Source: Microstegium vimineum
Taxonomy: Eukaryota > Streptophyta > Magnoliopsida > Poales > Poaceae
Length of the DNA stretch: 64,000 nucleotides
Direction: 5' to 3'
Assembly (NCBI GenBank): GCA_022036555.1
Contig: CM039141.1
Span: forward strand, 11,831,430-11,895,429
Position numbers and translations under genes: made by a program. This document shows positions 10,591-22,339 of this stretch, piece after piece (within the stretch, counting starts at the first letter, position 1; every line of letters begins with the position of its first letter). The notes under the pieces are model-generated. The model did not search any database. It was given only the letters and a program-made list of their open reading frames with translations, and had not been told where the DNA came from.

Positions 10591-11745
10591 AAGTTGCTTA
10601 TTCTTTACCAAGCTTGTGGAATGAGTTTATTCCTGATCCCACGCCCACTCCCACTTTTGAGCCAATAATGAACTCACAGGATATTGAAGTGGATGACAGT
10701 GTTGTAGCTCCAAGGAGTAAGAGACAAAGTGTTGCAAAATCCTTTGATGAAGACTTCACTGTTTATCTCGTGGATGATACTCCCACGACCATTGCAGAAG
10801 CTTATGCATCACCCAATGCGGAATATTGGAAGGATACGGTCCGAAGTGAAATGGACTCCATCACCGCAAATGGCACATGAGAACTAATACGTAGACCAGT
10901 GGATTGCAAGCCGATTGGTTGTAAATGGGTATTTAAGAAGAAACTTAGGCCTGACGGTACTATTGAAAAGTACAAGGCAAGACTTGTTGCTAAAGGTTAT
11001 ATGCAAAAGGAAGGTGAGGACTTCTTTAATACCTACTCACCTGTTGCAGACTAACTACAATCCTAGTGCTATTATCCTTGGCTGCCTCCTATGGTCTTCT
11101 TGTCCATCAGATGGATGTGAAGACAGCTTTCCTTAACGGGGAGTTAGAAGAGGAAATTTATATGGATCAGCCTGATGGATTTATAGCACAAGGACAAGAA
11201 GGCAAGGTGTGTAGGTTACTCAAATCCTTGTGTGGCTTAAAGCAAGCACCCAAGAAGTGGCATGAAAAGTTAGATAAAACTCTGACCTCTGTTGGGTTTG
11301 TAGTAAATGAAGCTGACACTTGCGTGTACTATCGCTATGGTGGGGGCAAAGGAGTAATCATGTGTTTGTATGTTGATGACATACTAATTTTTGGGACAAG
11401 TATCGAAGAGATTATTGATGTAAAGTCATTTTTATCCCAAAATTTTGACATGAAAGATTTGGGGGAAGCAGATGTGATCCTTAACATCAAACTCCATAAG
11501 GGTGAGAATGGGATTACTCTTTTGCAATCTCATTATGTGGAAAAGGTATTGAACCGTTTTGGTTATATGGATATCAAACCTTCTCCAACACCCTATGATC
11601 CTAGCTTAATACTTCAAAAGAATAAGAGGCCAGGAAAGGATCATATGAGATACTCTCAAATTATTGGCTCATTGATATATTTAGCTAGCGCAACCCGTCC
11701 TGATATCTCATTTGCTGTAAGCAAGTTGAGTAGATTTTTCCTCTA
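10591..11745 (+). pseudogene. copia-1 reverse transcriptase with breaks
   Basis: The RVT_2 domain begins near GCKWVFKKKL and continues with KARLVAKGYMQ, HQMDVKTAFLNG, CGLKQAPKKWHEKL and the polymerase box YVDDILIF at about 11370. A TGA at 10878-10880 and a one-base loss near 11052 interrupt the frame. Confidence 0.88.
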
Positions 11746-12276
11746 AGCCAGGAACTGATCATTGGCGTGGTATTGATCGTGTAATGCGCTATCTAAAAGG
11801 CAGAACGAGTTATGCAATTCACTATTCAGGGTACCTAGGGGTACTTGAAGGATATAGTGATTCGAATTGGATCACAGAAGCTGATGAGTTGAAGACCACC
11901 AGTGGGTACATATTCACTTTGGGTGGTGGTGCTGTCTCTTGGAGGTCTTGTAAGCAGACAATACTTATAAAATCTACAATGGAGGCTAAGAGAAATGTTG
12001 ATGGACTTACCTATGGTTGAGAAACCAATTCCTGCTATTCTCATAAATTGTGACAACCAAACGGTGATCACGAAGGTGAAGAATAGTCAGGATAATGCGA
12101 AGTCCAGCAAACATGTAAAATGTAGATTGAAGTCTGTCAGGAAATTGAGGAGCTTCGGAGTAATAGCTGTGTACTACATCCATACAGCTAAGAACCTGGC
12201 AGATCCCTTTACTAAGGGACTATCACGTATTGTGATTGACAATGCATCAAAGGAGATGGGACTGAGACCCATGTGA
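11746..12276 (+). pseudogene. copia-1 RNase H with internal deletion
   Basis: Copia RNase H signatures are visible: YSDSNWITEADE, TSGYIFTLGGGAVSW, STMEAK, then CDNQTVI and ADPFTKGLS, ending MGLRPM. A deletion around 11990-12005, directly after STMEAK, removes the segment that normally links to the second half and shifts the frame. Confidence 0.82.
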
Positions 12277-12819
12277 GTTAACCTCAGTAGTAACCCAACC
12301 TATGTGATTGGAGATCCGTGAATTAGGATATGGGAAGAACAAGCTATTGGTTGACAGGAGAGTACAATTTTCCCTTAATCCACTCCGTTGGAGATGCAGT
12401 ACTCTCATTTTTGTAAGGTAGGTTGACTTTATCTTAATGTGTTCTGAGGCGTTATAGCAAGATACTGTCCTACAGAGTATTCTTGTAAGAACACACCTAT
12501 GTGAGCCTAACTGTTAATCGCAGTTTATAAGAATTGGGTATTCTTTAAGAAGCTCATGAAGTGAGATTGGAGTATGACTTATATGCTCCACTCGCGAGGT
12601 AGGCATTGGCAGCCTAGTATCAGTCAAGGCTTCAAGTGAAGCTTGTTCACACCAAACTGCCAATTCAAGGCCTAGTCCATTGTGCAGTTGTGGATGAGTC
12701 TATCTTGTTGTTCTAGGTGGATGTTAAACCTTAACCGGTCTCCACTGAATAGCTGGTATATTAATAGTACTGTGGTACAGGGAGTATGACTCGCGTGCCC
12801 TTGGGATCTGGTGGGGGAT
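12277..12819 (+). other. copia-1 3' non-coding region and polypurine tract
   Basis: No open frame. The stretch ends in GGTGGGGGAT at 12810-12819, immediately before the 3' LTR, the expected place for the plus-strand primer. Confidence 0.65.
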
Positions 12820-12914
12820 TGTTAGAGTTTTTGGGCTAAAGCCCAAATGACTATTCCAATAAAACCCAAAGACCCACTCACACATGCATGGCATGGTGGG
12901 GACTTTAGTTTCCA
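12820..12914 (+). repeat. truncated 3' LTR of copia-1
   Basis: Matches 8034-8128 with scattered differences up to ACTTTAGT, then similarity stops. Only about 95 bp of the LTR remain. Confidence 0.85.
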
Positions 12915-13436
12915 TTGTTCCAATAAAAGCCAAATAAATTGCAACAATGGAAACAATGAAGAATCTCTGGTCCATTTTTTCTTGGGCTGTACCTTTGCCA
13001 CCCAATGTTGGAATTGGCTTCAGATTCAGATAAACCAACAACTTGAGCCCCTTCAGTTTCAGGCACCAATTACAGTATCATTCTGTATGTAGATAATCAT
13101 TTTAATGTGTTGGTCCATCTGGAGGGCGAGAAACGACAAGATCTTTCGTCAGATCAGCCCTAATCTTCATAATTCAAAGGCTCACTTCAGAGAAGAACTG
13201 CAGTTGTTGTCTTTGCGGTTGAAAAGAAAACATTTGATAGTTTTAATCAATGGATTACCAATCTATTGTAGCTAGATTCAAGGCAGTGCTCATCCTTATT
13301 TTTCTTCTCAACTTCTTTGTTTCCTAGATCCTCTAGTCTTCTTTTGCTCTATTTAAGTTGTAAGCTTACTTCCATTTTATATTATCATTTTCATACGGTA
13401 GGGGTGACAACCCCTCCAGTTTCTCCTAAAAAAATA
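12915..13436 (+). mobile_element. LINE 3' fragment (zf-RVT region and tail)
   Basis: The frame reads EESLVHFFLGCTFATQCWNW, part of the reverse-transcriptase zinc-binding domain of plant L1-type LINEs, then CWSIWRARNDKIF, a motif at the end of ORF2. An A-rich tail ends near 13436. It is joined directly to the broken copia LTR. Confidence 0.75.
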
Positions 13437-13646
13437 AAGTTGCAACTTTTTAACAAATCATTGCACATATAGTTATCCATCAGTGCCAATGTAATGTCAG
13501 ACACGCATCATCCATGGATCACAGTGCCATATATAGTATTACATACAAAAAAGTATACGATGAAATAATTCAGCAAGATTAGATAGACACATCGCACATA
13601 CATAGATAGATACATGTCGTACTCTAGAAATTTCTTGAGGGTTTAA

Positions 13647-13730
13647 TTAAGCAGCTACTGCACCCATCGATGATATGCTTTCGTCATCTGTGTCAGAGTA
13701 GTAGGCACATTCATCGTCATCATCGTCATC
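13647..13730 (-). pseudogene. C-terminal segment of a split host gene (part C)
   Basis: On the minus strand the frame reads DDDDDECAYYSDTDDESISS and then MGAVAA with a TAA at 13649-13647. Acidic, Cys-containing C-termini like this are coding-like. Directly upstream on the minus strand is the end of the Tourist MITE. The same acidic coding motif occurs on the far side of the MITE at 24257-24290, so I treat the two as one interrupted gene. Function unknown. Confidence 0.45.
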
Positions 13731-14464
13731 TGAGGGCGTGATTGGTTGTGAATCAAGCCTAGAGCCAGGATGGCCAGCTGTGTAGGACCGAACAAGCTGG
13801 GTTGAGCTCATACAGGTGGTCGTGTTTGGATGTTTTTGTGGTTGGTCCCGTACAAGATGATTTCATGTTTGGTTGCATGCATGCATTAAAGCTTTGAGTG
13901 TCTGACACATGGGTCCCTGCACCATGTGTGAATCAAGTCATCCTGCATCATAAGAGAAGTGAAAATTGAGAAGATGAAGACGTGTGGGATGTAGGAGAGC
14001 AGATGTTGAGAGCCCCATATGTTTGGTTTTGAGTAATTGATGAAACCTACCTAAGTACTAACCTTGATCTCTAAGTGTGAATCATGAGATAGGTTAAGTA
14101 CATGCCATGTGATGGAGCAAGGTGGATCAAGTGGATGGCACAAGGCTCTAGCATAGTGGTGCAAAGGAAAATGGTGTGAAGGCAAAGGTGATAATAGGAA
14201 CCATTTTCGGTTTAGTGATCAAGTCACCATAGAGGGTGAGATCACATTTAGGATAGATAGCCGTACTATCAAGGAGGAAGCTCTTGTGAATGATTGCGGT
14301 TATCATGTGCTACTAGGTTCTTTGCATTGCATTTAAAATCAATTGAACCAAATGAAACAACCAACTAATTCCAAGTAAAATGTGAAATAAAAGCTAACAC
14401 ACATGCACAAGTGTTGAGATCACTTAGTGTTAGCCCTTGGAAGCTTGGAAGAGAGTTGGAGAAG

Positions 14465-15000
14465 TTCGAGAAGTGTTCGGACAGCGCAAAGGAGCTTCGG
14501 ACAGCAGTCTGGACGCTAGGGTAGTGGCTGTCCGAACCATCGGCGATGGGTCCTGAGGCATACCCTAGGTCAGCTCGCTGAGGAGAGGCTTCCGGACGCA
14601 GGGTAAGGAGTCTGGCGCTCTCTGCTGGTTTCTGGAGAAGGTGATCCGGACGCCGTTGTTGGTCCGGTCAGGGCTTCGGACTTGCGTCCGGAGGTGCTGT
14701 TGGCTCAAGCGAGCTCTCGGGTGCTCTCGGGTTGTCTGGAAAATATTTCCGGACGCTCGGTGAGGCGACTCCGGACCCTGTGAATAGGAGCGTCCGGAGG
14801 CACGCGGCAGGCAGTGGCAAAGGCGCGAAGTGGCCGATTCAAACGGCAGGGTGACCGGACGCAGGCACGTTAGTCCGGACGGCGTGTTCGGAGGCCGTGT
14901 CCAGAGTGACAAACAAAGAGCTTGGCTCTCGGCTGGTGAAGGGTCCGGACGCGGATGATGGTCCGGACCCCCTGTGAAAAGTGCGTCTGGAGTGGGCGCA
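14465..15000 (+). repeat. dispersed CCGGAC motif array in the LTR
   Basis: More than a dozen copies of TCCGGAC, CCGGACGC or one-base variants are spread over about 530 bp upstream of the TATA box, and again in the 3' LTR at 22808-23290. Spacing is irregular, so this is not a simple tandem array. It resembles an upstream enhancer region; that role is inference. Confidence 0.7.
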
Positions 15001-15043
15001 GAGGCTCTGTTTTGAGAGGCAAACGGCTAGTGTTTGAGTGTGA

Positions 15044-15054
15044 GCTATATAAGG
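15044..15054 (+). promoter_or_regulatory. TATA box of the 5' LTR
   Basis: TATATAAGG at 15046, conserved in the 3' LTR at 23372. Transcription would start roughly 30 bp downstream. Confidence 0.75.
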
Positions 15055-15915
15055 TGGTATGGCCGGCCCTTGGGGCAAAGCTCTTGCACATTTTCATCAC
15101 TCACACACTAGTGCTCATTTATGAGAGCCTCCACCACTCATCTCATTGACACACTTGCTAATTTCATGAGAGATTGAGTGAACCAAGTGCATTGCTTCTT
15201 CGATTGCATACTAGTGGCACTTGGTGATCGTCGTCGTCGCGGAAGTTCTTGTTATTCTTGGAGGTTGCCACCTCCTAGACGGCTTGGAGCGACGAGGATC
15301 GTTGAGCGGAGGAAGGTGATTGTCTTCGGCTCCGATCGGTGGATTGCGAGGGGTTCTTGAGTCTTCCCCGCGGGAGTTCGCGAAAGACATCTCTAGTGGA
15401 TTTCTCGTAGCTTGTGGATCCCTATCTTGTGTTGGTTTTGCGGCACCCGGTGACGGGTTTGGCGTGTGATGCCAATTATCGCGTGAACCTCCAAGTAGGT
15501 GAATCGCTACAACGAGGACTAGCTTGTTGGCAAACAAGTGAACCTCGGTAAAAAATATTGTCTCATTGTCTCTCTACCGAGGATTCTTATTGGCTATCTA
15601 TTGATTGATTGGCATCCTCTCTGCGACGGTATAATCCTTCTATCTCTAGCTTGTGCATTACTTTCTTACATTCTTGCAAAGTAGAGATTCTAGCTTGCCT
15701 TGTGTAGCTTAGTGTTGTAGTTCTAGTTCTCTAGCTCTTGTGTGTGACATAGGTTATCTTGCTAGTGACTAGAATTGGTAGGTGGCTTACCTAACCATAG
15801 TGCTAGCGCAAACTTGCTTTACGTCGTGGTTTATTCTAATAAGTTTGCCTAAGTGTTATTGTAGAATTTTTGCTAGGCTATTCACCCCCCTCTAGCCATT
15901 CCTAGACCTTTCAAG

Positions 15916-15930
15916 TGGTATCAGAGCTGG
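15916..15930 (+). promoter_or_regulatory. primer binding site, initiator Met tRNA
   Basis: TGGTATCAGAGCTGG begins two bases after the LTR end. TGGTATCAGAGC is the standard plant copia primer site, complementary to the 3' end of tRNA-iMet. Confidence 0.95.
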
Positions 15931-15971
15931 TACACCATTTTTTGTGAGGCTTAACATCCCACAGTGTTAAA

Positions 15972-16980
15972 ATGGCTCTCATCAACAACACCAAGAGGCC
16001 ACACAAGTTTGATGGCACCGATTATAGTTATTGGAAGGCATTGATGACCACCCGTATCAAATCAATCAACCGGAAGGTATGGTTGGTGGTCGACAAGAAG
16101 TTTGAGGTGGTAAATGAAGAGGCACCCACCGCATCCAAAGAGGAGAAGCTCCAAAAAAATGACATTGCATTGAGTGTCATTCATGATGCAATCTCAAAGG
16201 AGGTCTTTGAACAAATCAAGAACATTAAGAGTGCTCATGATGCATGGAAGAAGCTTGAAGAGTCTTATGAGGGGACTCAATCCATGAAGGGGCCAAGGCA
16301 TACATCTTGAAGGAAAGATTTGCTAGCTTCAAGATGAAGGAAGATGAGAACGTGCTGGAAATGTTCAATAGGCTCGAGGTGTTTGTCAATGACCTCAAGT
16401 CACTTGGAGAGAAGGTGGAGAACAAGGATTTCTCATTCAAATTCTTGAGAAGTCTCCCACCAAGATTTGAGATGCTAGTCACTCTATTGGTGAGAAGTGG
16501 ATTGGACACAATGACACCAAACCAAGTTCTTGGTGAGGTGATTACCGATGACACCTTTAGAGAAGACAAGGACAAGATAAGAGAGAACAAGGAAAAGAAG
16601 GATGAGAAGAAGGATGAGAAGAAGAAGAAGAGTGTGGCATTCAAAGCCACATCATCATCAAGGGGCAAAGCAAAGTGTGATGAATCAAGCTATGATGAGT
16701 GCTCAAGAGATAGTGATGATGATGAAGAGAAGATGGCTCTATTTGTCAAGAAATTTGGCAAGTTCATGAAAAAATGGCTATAGAGCTAGAAGAAAGAAGA
16801 ACTCACATAAGTTCAATGAGAAGGATATAAGATGCTTCAAGTGTAATAGCAAGGATCATCTCATTGCGGATTGCCCACTTCATAGTAACAATGAAGATGA
16901 AAAGAAGGGCAAGAAGAAAGAAAAGAAAGAGAGCAAGATGACTCTCAAGAAGAGCAAGAAGGGAGGCTCATATGTTGTCA
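15972..16980 (+). pseudogene. gag, first part, with frameshifts
   Basis: Starts MALINNTKRPHKFDGTDY, an N-terminal motif of Sirevirus/Maximus Gag, after the standard leader. The capsid-like region (HDAWKKLEESYEG, then FLRSLPPRFE) is present, but a one-base change near 16290 breaks the frame. A Lys/Glu-rich stretch follows. A further break near 16780 precedes a knuckle CFKCNSKDHLIADC (C-X2-C-X4-H-X4-C) at about 16832. Confidence 0.88.
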
Positions 16981-17039
16981 CTTGAGATAGTGATTCAAGT
17001 GATGATGATACTCAAGTGATGATGAGAAGAGATCAAGCA

Positions 17040-18005
17040 AGAAGAAGGCTCTTGTAAGCATTGCTATGAAGAACAAGATCTCTCTCTTTGACATTCCCTC
17101 TACATGCTTCATGGCTCGGCCCACTAAGGTACAATCCGATGATGAGAGTGATTCTAGTGATGATGATGATGAACCCACTAAAGATGAATTAATTGAAATG
17201 TTGGAAGATGCTAAGATTCACTTTGATCTCAAAAGAAAGGAGTGCAAAGCATTGTGGAAAGAGCTTCAAGCTCTCAAGCAATCCTTTGATGAGCTCAATC
17301 TTACTCATGAGAGGCTAGAGGATGCCCATGAGAAGCTTGGCAAAGCTCACTCTAAGCTTGAAAAAGCTCACTCATCTCTTGTAGAGCAAAAGGAGAAAGA
17401 TCATGTTCAAACAAGTAACATGGAAACAACTTGTGACATAATCAATGAATCCTTCTATGAACCCATCATCATCACTCCAACTAACCCTTCTTGTAGCACT
17501 TCTAACTCTACCTCTTCTACTAGTGATGGCTTCACTTGTGATGCTTCACTAATGGTTGAGAATGAGACCCTTAAGAAGGAGGTTGGTAAGCTCACTCTAG
17601 CATTAGACAATGCCTATGGTGGAGACGCCCGCTTGCTTAAGTGCTTGGGTAGCCAAAGGTTCTCCCTTTGCAAAGAGGGACTTGGCCATACCCCAAGAAA
17701 GGCAAGGCGGCCTTTGTAACATCAAAGTCTCGCTTTGTGAAGAGCAATGACCGATTTTGCTCAAGTTGCAAGCAAATAAGGCATGATGAGCAATATTGCA
17801 AACTAAATCTAAGCAAGATAAAATTTACAAGTGCATCTATTCGCTTTGATTCTAGTTATGTGCTTACCAAGGGCAAGAAATGTGTGATTGCTAAGTACAT
17901 GGGTACTCCCAATGAGAGCTCAAAGAAGAAAGCTATTTGGGTACCTAAGTCCTTAGTCACTAATTTTGGAGGACCCAAAGAACAATGGGTACCTAAGAAG
18001 AATTG
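17040..18005 (+). pseudogene. gag, coiled-coil and second zinc-knuckle part
   Basis: The frame from 17066 encodes an acidic Ser/Asp stretch, then a heptad-rich helix (LNLTHERLEDAHEKLGKAHS), then a Ser/Thr-rich linker. Near 17690 a frame change leads to a second Cys/His motif, CSSCKQIRHDEQYC (C-X2-C-X4-H-X4-C), though its usual Gly is Arg. The extended Gag with coiled coil is a feature of Sireviruses. Confidence 0.8.
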
Positions 18006-18014
18006 AATCTTTTG

Positions 18015-18430
18015 TAGGTCAATTATAAAGCCGGAGGGAGGCATTGGGTGCTTGATAGTGGGTGCACTCAACATATGACCAGAGATTCAAGAATGTTCAA
18101 CTCTATCAAGCCAAATGATTGCAATGGAGTTGATTCTATCACATTTGGTGACAATGGCAAAGACAAGGTCAAAGGGCTTGGTAAGATTGCAATATCCAAT
18201 GACATGAGCATATCCAATGTGTTGCTAGTAGAGAGCTTGAACTTCAACTTGCTATCGGTAGCTCAACTTTGTGATCTTGGTTTCAAATGCATCTTTGGAG
18301 TTGATGATGTAGAGATCATAAGTGTATATGGCTCTAACTTGATATTCAAAGGCTTTAGATATGAGAATCTATACTTGGTTGATTTCAATGCTAGTGAAAC
18401 CCAATTGTTAACTTGCTTGCTATCTAAATC
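18015..18430 (+). pseudogene. aspartic protease region of pol
   Basis: The active-site motif is intact: HWVLDSGCTQHMTRD at 18039-18082, followed by GLGKIAISNDMSISNVL and FNLLSVAQLCDLGF. It is continuous with integrase in the same frame (18048-18770). The gene as a whole is broken downstream, hence pseudogene. Confidence 0.88.
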
Positions 18431-19782
18431 TAGCATGGGTTGGTTATGGCATAGAAGGTTTGGTCATGTTGGTATGAGGCAATTGAACAAATTAGTCAAG
18501 CATGACCTAGTTAGAGGCTTGAAGGATGTGGTCTTTGAGAAAGATAAGCTATGTAGCTCTTGTCAAGCCGGTAAACAAGTTGGAAACACTCACCCTAGCA
18601 AGAGCATGATGAGTACTTGCAAACCATTTGAGCTCTTGCACATGGACTTGTTTGGGCCAACCGCATATACAAGTATTGGAGGAAACAAATATGGCTTTGT
18701 GATAGTTGATGACTTCATTAGATATACATGGGTATTCTTCTTGAGTGATAAGAGTGACATTCAAGATCTTTGTCACGAGATGCCAAAATGAATTTGAAAC
18801 AACTATCAAGAAAGTGAGAAGTGACAATGGTAGTGAATTCAATAATACAAGAGTTGATGAGCTATGTGATGAATATGGAATCAAACATCAATTCTTGGCC
18901 AAGTATACACCTCAATCAAATGGGCTTGTTGAGAGGAAGAATAGGACACTCAATGATATGGCAAGATCTATGCTTAGTGAATACAATGTGAGTGATTCTT
19001 TTTGGGCCGAAGCTATCAACACGGCTTGCTACTATAGCAACCGACTCTATTGCCACAAGATGCTTGAGAAGACACCTTATGAGCTATTGAATGGAAGAAA
19101 GCCAAATATTGCATACTTTATAGTGTTTGGTTGTAAGTGCTATATCTTGAAGAAAGGTGCAAGATTGAGCAAATTTGAGAAGAAATATTATGAAGCCTTC
19201 CTACTTGGCTACTCAACTACAAGCAAAGCATATAGAGTATGGAATCTTACTCATGGCATAGTTGAGGAGGTACATGATGTGGAGTTTGATGAAACTAGTG
19301 GCTCTCAAGATGAAAGTGGCAATCATGATGATGTGAGAGGTGAACCATTGTCCAATGCAATGAAGAACATGGATATTGGGGACATTCGGCCAAGGCAAGT
19401 GGATGAAGAGCAAGACAATGAACCTTCAAATGTGCATGCTCCATCCAATGAGCAACTCAATGACAATCAAGCTAGCTCATCCTCTCCAACTCAAGATCAA
19501 CAAGAGGCTAGTACATCATATCAATCCAATGACCAACCAAGTACAAGCAATCAACTTCCAACACTCCAACCTACATCTATTGCAAGAGATCATCCTATAG
19601 ATCATATTATTGGAGATATTATAAGAGGTGTGCAAACAAGATCAAGATTGGCTTCATTTTGTGAACACTACTCATTTGTATCATCCATTGAGCCAACCAA
19701 GATTGAAGAAGCTTTGCAAAATATTGATTGGGTGAATGCTATGCATGAAGAACTCAACAACTTCACTAGAAATCAAGTTTGA
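18431..19782 (+). pseudogene. integrase region of pol, one frameshift
   Basis: The zinc motif reads WHRRFGHVGMRQL then CSSCQAGK. The catalytic acids are in HMDLFGP, VRSDNGSEF and GLVERKNRT. A frame change near 18770-18780 separates the first Asp from the other two. The C-terminal region includes GRKPNIAYFIVFGCKCYI and a long Ser/Gln-rich linker. The frame ends at TGA 19780-19782. Confidence 0.9.
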
Positions 19783-20643
19783 GAACTAGTTGAGAGACCA
19801 AAGAACCACAATGTTATTGGCACAAGATGGGTCTTTCGCAATAAACAAGATCAAGATGACATAGTGGTGAGGAACAAAGCAAGACTAGTTGCACAAGGAT
19901 ACACTCAAGTAGAGGGTCTTGACTTTGGAGAAACATATGCACCGGTGGCAAGGCTAGAAGCAATAAGGATTCTATTGGCTTATGCTTGTGCCCACAACAT
20001 CAAGCTCTATCAAATGGACGTGAAGAGTGCATTTCTCAATGGGTACATCAATGAATTGGTATATGTTGAACAACCACTCGGTTTTGAAGATGACAAGAAA
20101 CCCAACCATGTGTACAAGCTAAGAAAGGCACTCTATGGCTTGAAGTAGGCACCTAGAGCATGGTATGAGAGGTTGAGGGACTTTCTCCTCTCTAAGGGAT
20201 TCATTATGGGCAAGGTTGATACTACCCTATTCACCAAGAAGATTGGGAAGGACTTGTTTGTGTTGCAAATCTATGTGGATGACATTATCTTTGGATCAAC
20301 CAATCAAGAGTTTTGTGAAGAGTTTGGCACCATGATGGCTAAAGAGTTTGAGATGTCTATGCTTGGAGAGCTTAGTTACTTCCTTGGTCTTCAAGTCAAG
20401 CAAATAAAGAATGGCACATTTGTAAGTCAAGGCAAGTACATCAAAGACATGCTCAAGAAATTCAATCTAGATGAAGCAAAGTCAATTAGCACACCAATGG
20501 GAACAAATGAAAATTTGGATAGTGATGCTAGTGGCAATATGGTAGATCAAAAGCTATATAGATCAATGATTGGTAGCTTGCTCTATGTGACCGCATCAAG
20601 ACCGGATGTCATGTTTAGTGTATGCATGTGTGCAAGGTTTTAA
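19783..20643 (+). pseudogene. reverse transcriptase region of pol, two stops
   Basis: RVT_2 signatures: TRWVFRNKQD, ARLVAQGYTQ, YQMDVKSAFLNG, ALYGLK followed by a TAG (20146-20148) where the family has Gln, then APRAWYERL and YVDDIIFGS. A TAA at 20641-20643 ends the frame after CARF. Apart from these stops the frame is well preserved. Confidence 0.92.
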
Positions 20644-21225
20644 GCTTCTCTAAGAGAGAGTCATTTGAAGGCCACAAAGAGAATATTGAGATATTTGAAT
20701 CATACACCAAATGTTGGGTTGTGGTATCCTAAAGGATCAAACTTTGAGTTAATTGGATACTTTGACTCGGACTATGTGGGTTGCAAGATAGAAAGGAAGA
20801 GCACATCGGGCACTTGTCAATTTCTTGGAAGATCACTTGTCTCATGGTCATCAAAGAAGCAAAATAGTGTGGCACTCTCTACCGCCGAAGCCGAATATAT
20901 TAGTGCGGGAAGTTGTTGTGCACAAATACTTTGGATGAAAGCAACTTTGAATGATTTTGGGGTCAAATTCAAGAAGGTGCCATTGCTATGTGATAATGAA
21001 AGTGCAATCAAGCTAACCAACAACCCGGTTCAACACTCAAGAACAAAGCATGTTGATGTCCGCCACCATTTCATTAGAGATCATCAATTGAAAGGGGACA
21101 TTTCTATCACAAGTGTTGGCACCGATGATCAATTAGCCGATATCTTCACCAAGCCACTAGATGAAAAGAGGTTTTGTAAGCTAAGGAATGAGTTGAACAT
21201 ACTTGATTTCTCCAACATGAGTTGA
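20644..21225 (+). pseudogene. RNase H region of pol
   Basis: Contains YFDSDYVGCKIERKSTSG, SRSLVSW-like RSLVSWSSKKQNSVALS, TAEAEYISAG, CDNESAIKL and TKHVDVRHHF, ending FTKPLDEKRF and a TGA. This domain's own frame is open and its active-site acids are visible. Confidence 0.9.
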
Positions 21226-22339
21226 TGCACCCCCACTTATATGACATGCCTCTACTCCAACAAAGCAAGGTACAAGTTAATTGAAAGCATTCATGCATAC
21301 TTTGCTAGGACTTGTGTAGAGCATATAGACATCACTCATGCTTCTAGGCTCATTCATGAAAACCAAAATGTTTTTGATGCTTATATGGTGCCACTATAGC
21401 TTCTATGACTTGATATGATCTAGTGGTAGCATATGACATGTTGATGTGCTTGCAATCCTAGTGTTTGATCTATGTCTATAAGCTTAAGTGTTTAATTCAA
21501 CATAGGCAAGATAACCATCTTAGCATGTGTGAACAAGCTTGTCTATGGTTTAAACCGAATTAAATATCTTGGGCAAGTAGCTTAGTTCAAACCAAAGTTG
21601 AAAATCTTTCACCCTATCTCACACTTAGGGGGAGTAAAACTTGAATATCTATAATCGGTCCCACCTTTTTGTGTCAATTGGATGACAAAGGGAGAGAAAT
21701 TGTAAAAAAGATATAAAATTGACCAAAAGGGTGAGATATATGCTTAAGGGGGATAAATTGAAAGATAAAGGGGAGAAAATGAAAAATCAATTTTGAAAAG
21801 AGAACACACAAATAGGGGGAGCAAGCTCATAAACACTTTGTTGCATTTGAATGCTTGCATCCTCATATGTATTGTTGCACAAGTACTTAAATTCAAATAT
21901 TTATGTTTGTGTGGTGTTCACTAGTGATACAAATTGAATGATGATTGATCAACTAGCATGCATAGGTTGATTATCTTAGACTCACATGTGTTCTTCAAGT
22001 GGTTGTATTTTCAAGTGGTGTCGAGCTAATTATGATGCTAAGAGTGATTCAAATTCCGCACTCCGATGGTATCACGCTTCAAAGGTCTACTCTTAAACCT
22101 TAGCATCATTTGATAGCTATTCACTCTCCCACATTGTCTATCCATGCATATGTGCTAAACTTGAACCAAACTCTAGAAGCACATATGTAGGGGGGCTAAT
22201 AACTACCAAACCGAATTTATGGAACTTGTCCAAATTTAAATCCTTGATCAAAATGCTTGGACAAGCAACTCAAGTTCAAATTGATTATATTTCATATCTT
22301 TATGGAAAGGTTGTCATCAATTACCAAAAAGGGGGAGAT
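21226..22339 (+). other. 3' non-coding region with repeated polypurine tracts
   Basis: No env-like frame. Purine runs of the AAGGGGGA type recur at about 21625, 21687, 21745, 21767 and 21813. The real PPT, AAAAAGGGGGAGA at 22326-22339, abuts the 3' LTR. Multiple PPT-like copies here are a known Sirevirus signature. Confidence 0.85.

Larger units (their letters stand above)
8034..12914 (+). mobile_element. decayed Ty1/copia retrotransposon (copia-1)
   Basis: The 5' LTR begins TGTTAGAGTTTTTGGGC at 8034, and the same sequence recurs at 12820 as a truncated 3' LTR. Domain order between them is gag, protease, integrase, reverse transcriptase, RNase H, which is the copia order. The reading frame is broken by indels and nonsense codons and no domain set is complete. 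RNase H ends MGLRPM, an ending common in copia elements of the TAR/Tork type; the lineage assignment is inference. Confidence 0.9.
14007..15913 (+). repeat. 5' LTR of the Sirevirus-like element
   Basis: Runs from TGAGAGCCCC to CCTTTCA. It carries a cluster of CCGGAC/GTCCGGA motifs (14470-15000) and a TATA box at 15046. Relative to the 3' LTR it has an extra block of about 93 bp (15088-15180) and lacks short CCGGA-rich stretches. Confidence 0.93.

Noticed and set aside
15178..15537. ORFs in the Sirevirus LTR on both strands, repeated at 23281-23772
   Set aside because: They lie inside the LTR leader after the TATA box and are duplicated only because the LTR is. They share no protein domain.
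21226..22339. Env-like ORF downstream of pol, as in some Sireviruses
   Set aside because: No frame of useful length is open; the region is PPT-rich non-coding sequence.
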